From assembly GCA_946615495.1 (NCBI GenBank), contig CAMOHY010000126.1:1-6609 (forward strand): a stretch of DNA of 6,609 bases. Reading direction: 5' to 3'. This document shows, one piece after another, positions 5,567 through 6,609 of this stretch. Each line of letters starts with the position of its first letter. Positions within the stretch are counted from its first letter, which is position 1. Below the pieces are notes generated by a model that was not told the origin of the DNA, made no database searches, and saw only the letters and a program-made list of their open reading frames with translations. The position numbers were made by a program, and so were the translations under genes. Source of the DNA: an uncultured Clostridia bacterium (GTDB lineage: Bacteria > Bacillota > Clostridia > Christensenellales > Aristaeellaceae).

Positions 5567-6196
5567 ATGAACCCCAACATTGAAAAAAGGAATCAGCTTC
5601 TTGCTGAAAAAGTAATGAAAGGGTTAAAGAGCCGCAATATGACGGGCTATTACGCCGCCAGCAAGGAAGAAGCCCTGGAAACGGCGCTGAAGCTGATTCC
5701 GGAGGGCAGCTCCGTCACCATGGGCGGGGCAATGAGCGCTCATGAAATCGGCCTGGTGGACGCGGTGAAAAAAGGAAACTACCATTTTATTGACCGGGAC
5801 GCTTACGCGGATAAGCGGGCCGCCATGCTGGCCGCCTACGACGCCGACGTGTTTTTGGCCGGCGCCAACGCCATTACCGAGGACGGCGTGATGGTCAATA
5901 TCGACGGCAACGCCAACCGGGTGTCCGCCATCGCCCAGGGGCCCAAAAAGGTGATTTTTATCGTGGGCATGAATAAGGTGTGCGACGATGTGGACGGGGC
6001 GATCAAGCGCGCCCGGAACGTTGCCGCGCCCATCAACGCCCAGCGCTTCGGCCTGGCGACGCCATGCAGCAAAACAGGCTCCTGCATGAACTGTAAATCG
6101 CCCGATACCATTTGCTGCCAAATTCTCATTACCCGCTTTTCCCGCCATGCCGGCAGAATCCATGTGATCCTGGTAAACGATACTTTGGGATTCTGA
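5567..6196 (+). CDS. Stand-alone LUD-domain protein (LutC/YkgG-like, DUF162)
   Basis: Cytoplasmic protein of the LUD superfamily, whose LutC members work with LutA and LutB in lactate oxidation. Here it stands alone, so a lactate role is only inherited annotation. It has 209 residues: a helical N-terminus (IEKRNQLLAEKVMKGLKSRN), the nucleotide-type segment SSVTMGGAMSAHEIG (48-62), LAGANAITEDGVMVNIDGNA (97-116), GPKKVIFIVGMNKV (125-138), then a cysteine motif TPCSKTGSCMNC (166-176; C167, C173, C176) with C183-C184, and the common ending HVILVNDTLGF. The cysteines could bind a metal or cluster. ATG 5567 is chosen because AAAGGA (5553-5558) is 8 nt upstream. The in-frame ATG at 5540 has no good site. 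It is divergent from the radical SAM operon behind a dyad-marked promoter, and converges on tRNA-Arg. Confidence 0.9.
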   Translation: MNPNIEKRNQLLAEKVMKGLKSRNMTGYYAASKEEALETALKLIPEGSSVTMGGAMSAHEIGLVDAVKKGNYHFIDRDAYADKRAAMLAAYDADVFLAGANAITEDGVMVNIDGNANRVSAIAQGPKKVIFIVGMNKVCDDVDGAIKRARNVAAPINAQRFGLATPCSKTGSCMNCKSPDTICCQILITRFSRHAGRIHVILVNDTLGF

Positions 6197-6209
6197 CAGC
6201 AGGCAATAG

Positions 6210-6246
6210 AAAACCGCAGGTCCTTGTTTTTTCAAGGATCTGCGGT
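6210..6246 (-). terminator. Intrinsic terminator after tRNA-Arg, also facing the end of the LUD gene
   Basis: ACCGCAG/CTGCGGT plus TCCTTG/CAAGGA form a 14-position stem (6213-6226 with 6233-6246), complete but for one G-T position, around a six-base loop. On the minus strand it is followed by a short T-run (rc of 6210-6213, then CTATT), suiting tRNA-Arg. On the plus strand AAAG follows, so it would terminate the LUD transcript only poorly. Confidence 0.75.
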
Positions 6247-6250
6247 AAAG

Positions 6251-6324
6251 TGCGCTCGGCGCGACTCGAACGCGCGGCCTTCAGAGTCGGAGTCTGACAC
6301 TCTATCCAACTGAGCTACGGGCGC
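6251..6324 (-). tRNA. tRNA-Arg (anticodon CCG)
   Basis: A 74-nt tRNA. The acceptor is GCGCCCG (6324-6318) with CGAGCGC. The D-stem is GCTC/GAGT with loop AGTTGGATA. The anticodon stem TCAGA/TCTGA holds loop CTCCGAC, anticodon CCG, reading CGG. The variable loop is AGGCC and the T-arm is GCGCG-TTCGAGT-CGCGC. The discriminator is A and no CCA is encoded. One oddity: acceptor position 5-68 is C-A instead of a pair. The T-stem and anticodon stem are intact, so it is probably functional. Its promoter is perfect consensus with a leader of about 20 nt. Confidence 0.93.
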
Positions 6325-6350
6325 ATGCCTTCCTTTCGGAGTGCTCAAAT

Positions 6351-6379
6351 ATTATAGCACGGGGAAGGATAAGTGTCAA
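6351..6379 (-). promoter_or_regulatory. Consensus promoter of tRNA-Arg
   Basis: Perfect TTGACA (6374-6379), a 17-bp spacer and perfect TATAAT (6351-6356) on the minus strand, 26 bp from the first base of the tRNA. Confidence 0.92.
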
Positions 6380-6420
6380 GCAAAATATTTCATTGGAATG
6401 AGCGGGAATTCTAAAAATCT

Positions 6421-6480
6421 GTAGCCGTAAATTTCCAGAGTAACGTCCACTGTGGACGTTACTCTGGAAATTTACGCTAT
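6421..6480. repeat. 60-bp near-perfect palindrome between two divergent tRNA promoters
   Basis: Arms 6426-6450 and 6452-6476 are perfect 25-bp reverse complements around one central T (6451). After one bulged C (6425) pairing continues with 6421-6424 and 6477-6480 (last pair G-T). The core reads ACGTCCAC-T-GTGGACGT. T-rich DNA follows on both strands (TTTTCAATATTTTATTTTTT to the right; ATTTTTAG on the minus strand to the left). Both flanking promoters point away from it, so neither tRNA transcript would use it as a terminator. It may be a relic of an inverted-repeat element, a bidirectional insulator, or a protein site. Confidence 0.85.
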
Positions 6481-6493
6481 TTTCAATATTTTA

Positions 6494-6509
6494 TTTTTTG
6501 CGCAAAAAA
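6494..6509. promoter_or_regulatory. A/T-tract palindrome just upstream of the tRNA-Trp -35 box (UP-element-like)
   Basis: Six T, GCGC, six A: a perfect 16-bp palindrome ending 4 bp before TTGACA. A-tracts at this distance often bind the RNA polymerase alpha C-terminal domain in stable-RNA promoters. Confidence 0.5.
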
Positions 6510-6513
6510 GTGA

Positions 6514-6542
6514 TTGACAAACGCTCATCCGTGCGCTATAAT
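6514..6542 (+). promoter_or_regulatory. Consensus promoter of tRNA-Trp
   Basis: Perfect TTGACA (6514-6519), a 17-bp spacer and perfect TATAAT (6537-6542). The tRNA begins 13 bp later, so the 5' leader is only about 7 nt. Confidence 0.92.
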
Positions 6543-6555
6543 GAATCCGTTGCGT

Positions 6556-6609
6556 AGGGGAATGGTGTAATGGTAACACGTGGGTCTCCAAAACCTTTGT
6601 TGAGGGTTC
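6556..6609 (+). tRNA. tRNA-Trp (anticodon CCA), 3' end beyond the window
   Basis: The acceptor 5' half is AGGGGAA (6556-6562). The D-arm is GTGT-AATGGTA-ACAC. The anticodon loop is CTCCAAA with anticodon CCA at 6588-6590, on stem TGGGT/ACCTT, whose outermost pair is T-T and second pair G-T. The T-stem 5' strand is GAGGG and the T-loop begins TTC at the window end. About 18 bases, including the acceptor 3' half, are missing. The anticodon assigns tryptophan. Confidence 0.88.

Noticed and set aside
1..6609. CRISPR array, riboswitch, intact insertion sequence or prophage
   Set aside because: No regularly spaced repeats, no recognisable aptamer core and no transposase, integrase or phage genes were seen.

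Overview
The window looks like chromosomal DNA of a low-redundancy Bacillota genome, most likely a gut-type member of the Clostridia. The reasons are the strong AAAGGAGG-type ribosome binding sites, GTG starts, near-consensus sigma-A promoters with 17-bp spacers, AT-rich intergenic DNA between GC-richer genes, tRNA genes without an encoded CCA, and an LplB/LplC-type sugar transporter. I cannot place it below class level from sequence alone.

Layout, left to right. Positions 1-1779 (minus strand) hold two inner-membrane permeases of an LplB/LplC carbohydrate ABC importer, the second cut by the window edge, behind a consensus promoter at 1915-1943. Positions 2113-3480 (minus) hold a MATE-family multidrug/cation antiporter with its own promoter (3623-3651) and terminator (1975-2013). 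Positions 3481-3957 contain no gene. They hold the MATE promoter and leader, a MITE-like inverted-repeat element of about 177 bp flanked by an 8-bp direct repeat, and an intrinsic terminator. Positions 3958-5244 (minus) are a two-gene operon: a radical SAM protein with a SPASM-like C-terminal cysteine region, followed 15 bp later by a 52-residue cysteine-rich single-pass membrane protein. Divergent from it, 5567-6196 (plus) encodes a stand-alone LUD-domain (LutC/YkgG-like) protein. Both of these promoters carry dyad symmetry.

The right end (6251-6609) has two divergent tRNA genes, tRNA-Arg(CCG) on minus and tRNA-Trp(CCA) on plus (truncated). Each sits behind a perfect TTGACA-17-TATAAT promoter. 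Between the two promoters, where neither transcript needs a terminator, lies a 60-bp near-perfect palindrome.

How the genes relate: the two permeases form one transporter and the MATE pump is an independent transcription unit. The radical SAM/small-protein operon and the LUD gene share a divergent control region and may be co-regulated, but I know of no established pathway joining them. The items most worth following up are the MITE-like element, the tRNA intergenic palindrome, the 44-bp symmetric operator candidate before the LUD gene, and the small cysteine-rich protein paired with the radical SAM enzyme.
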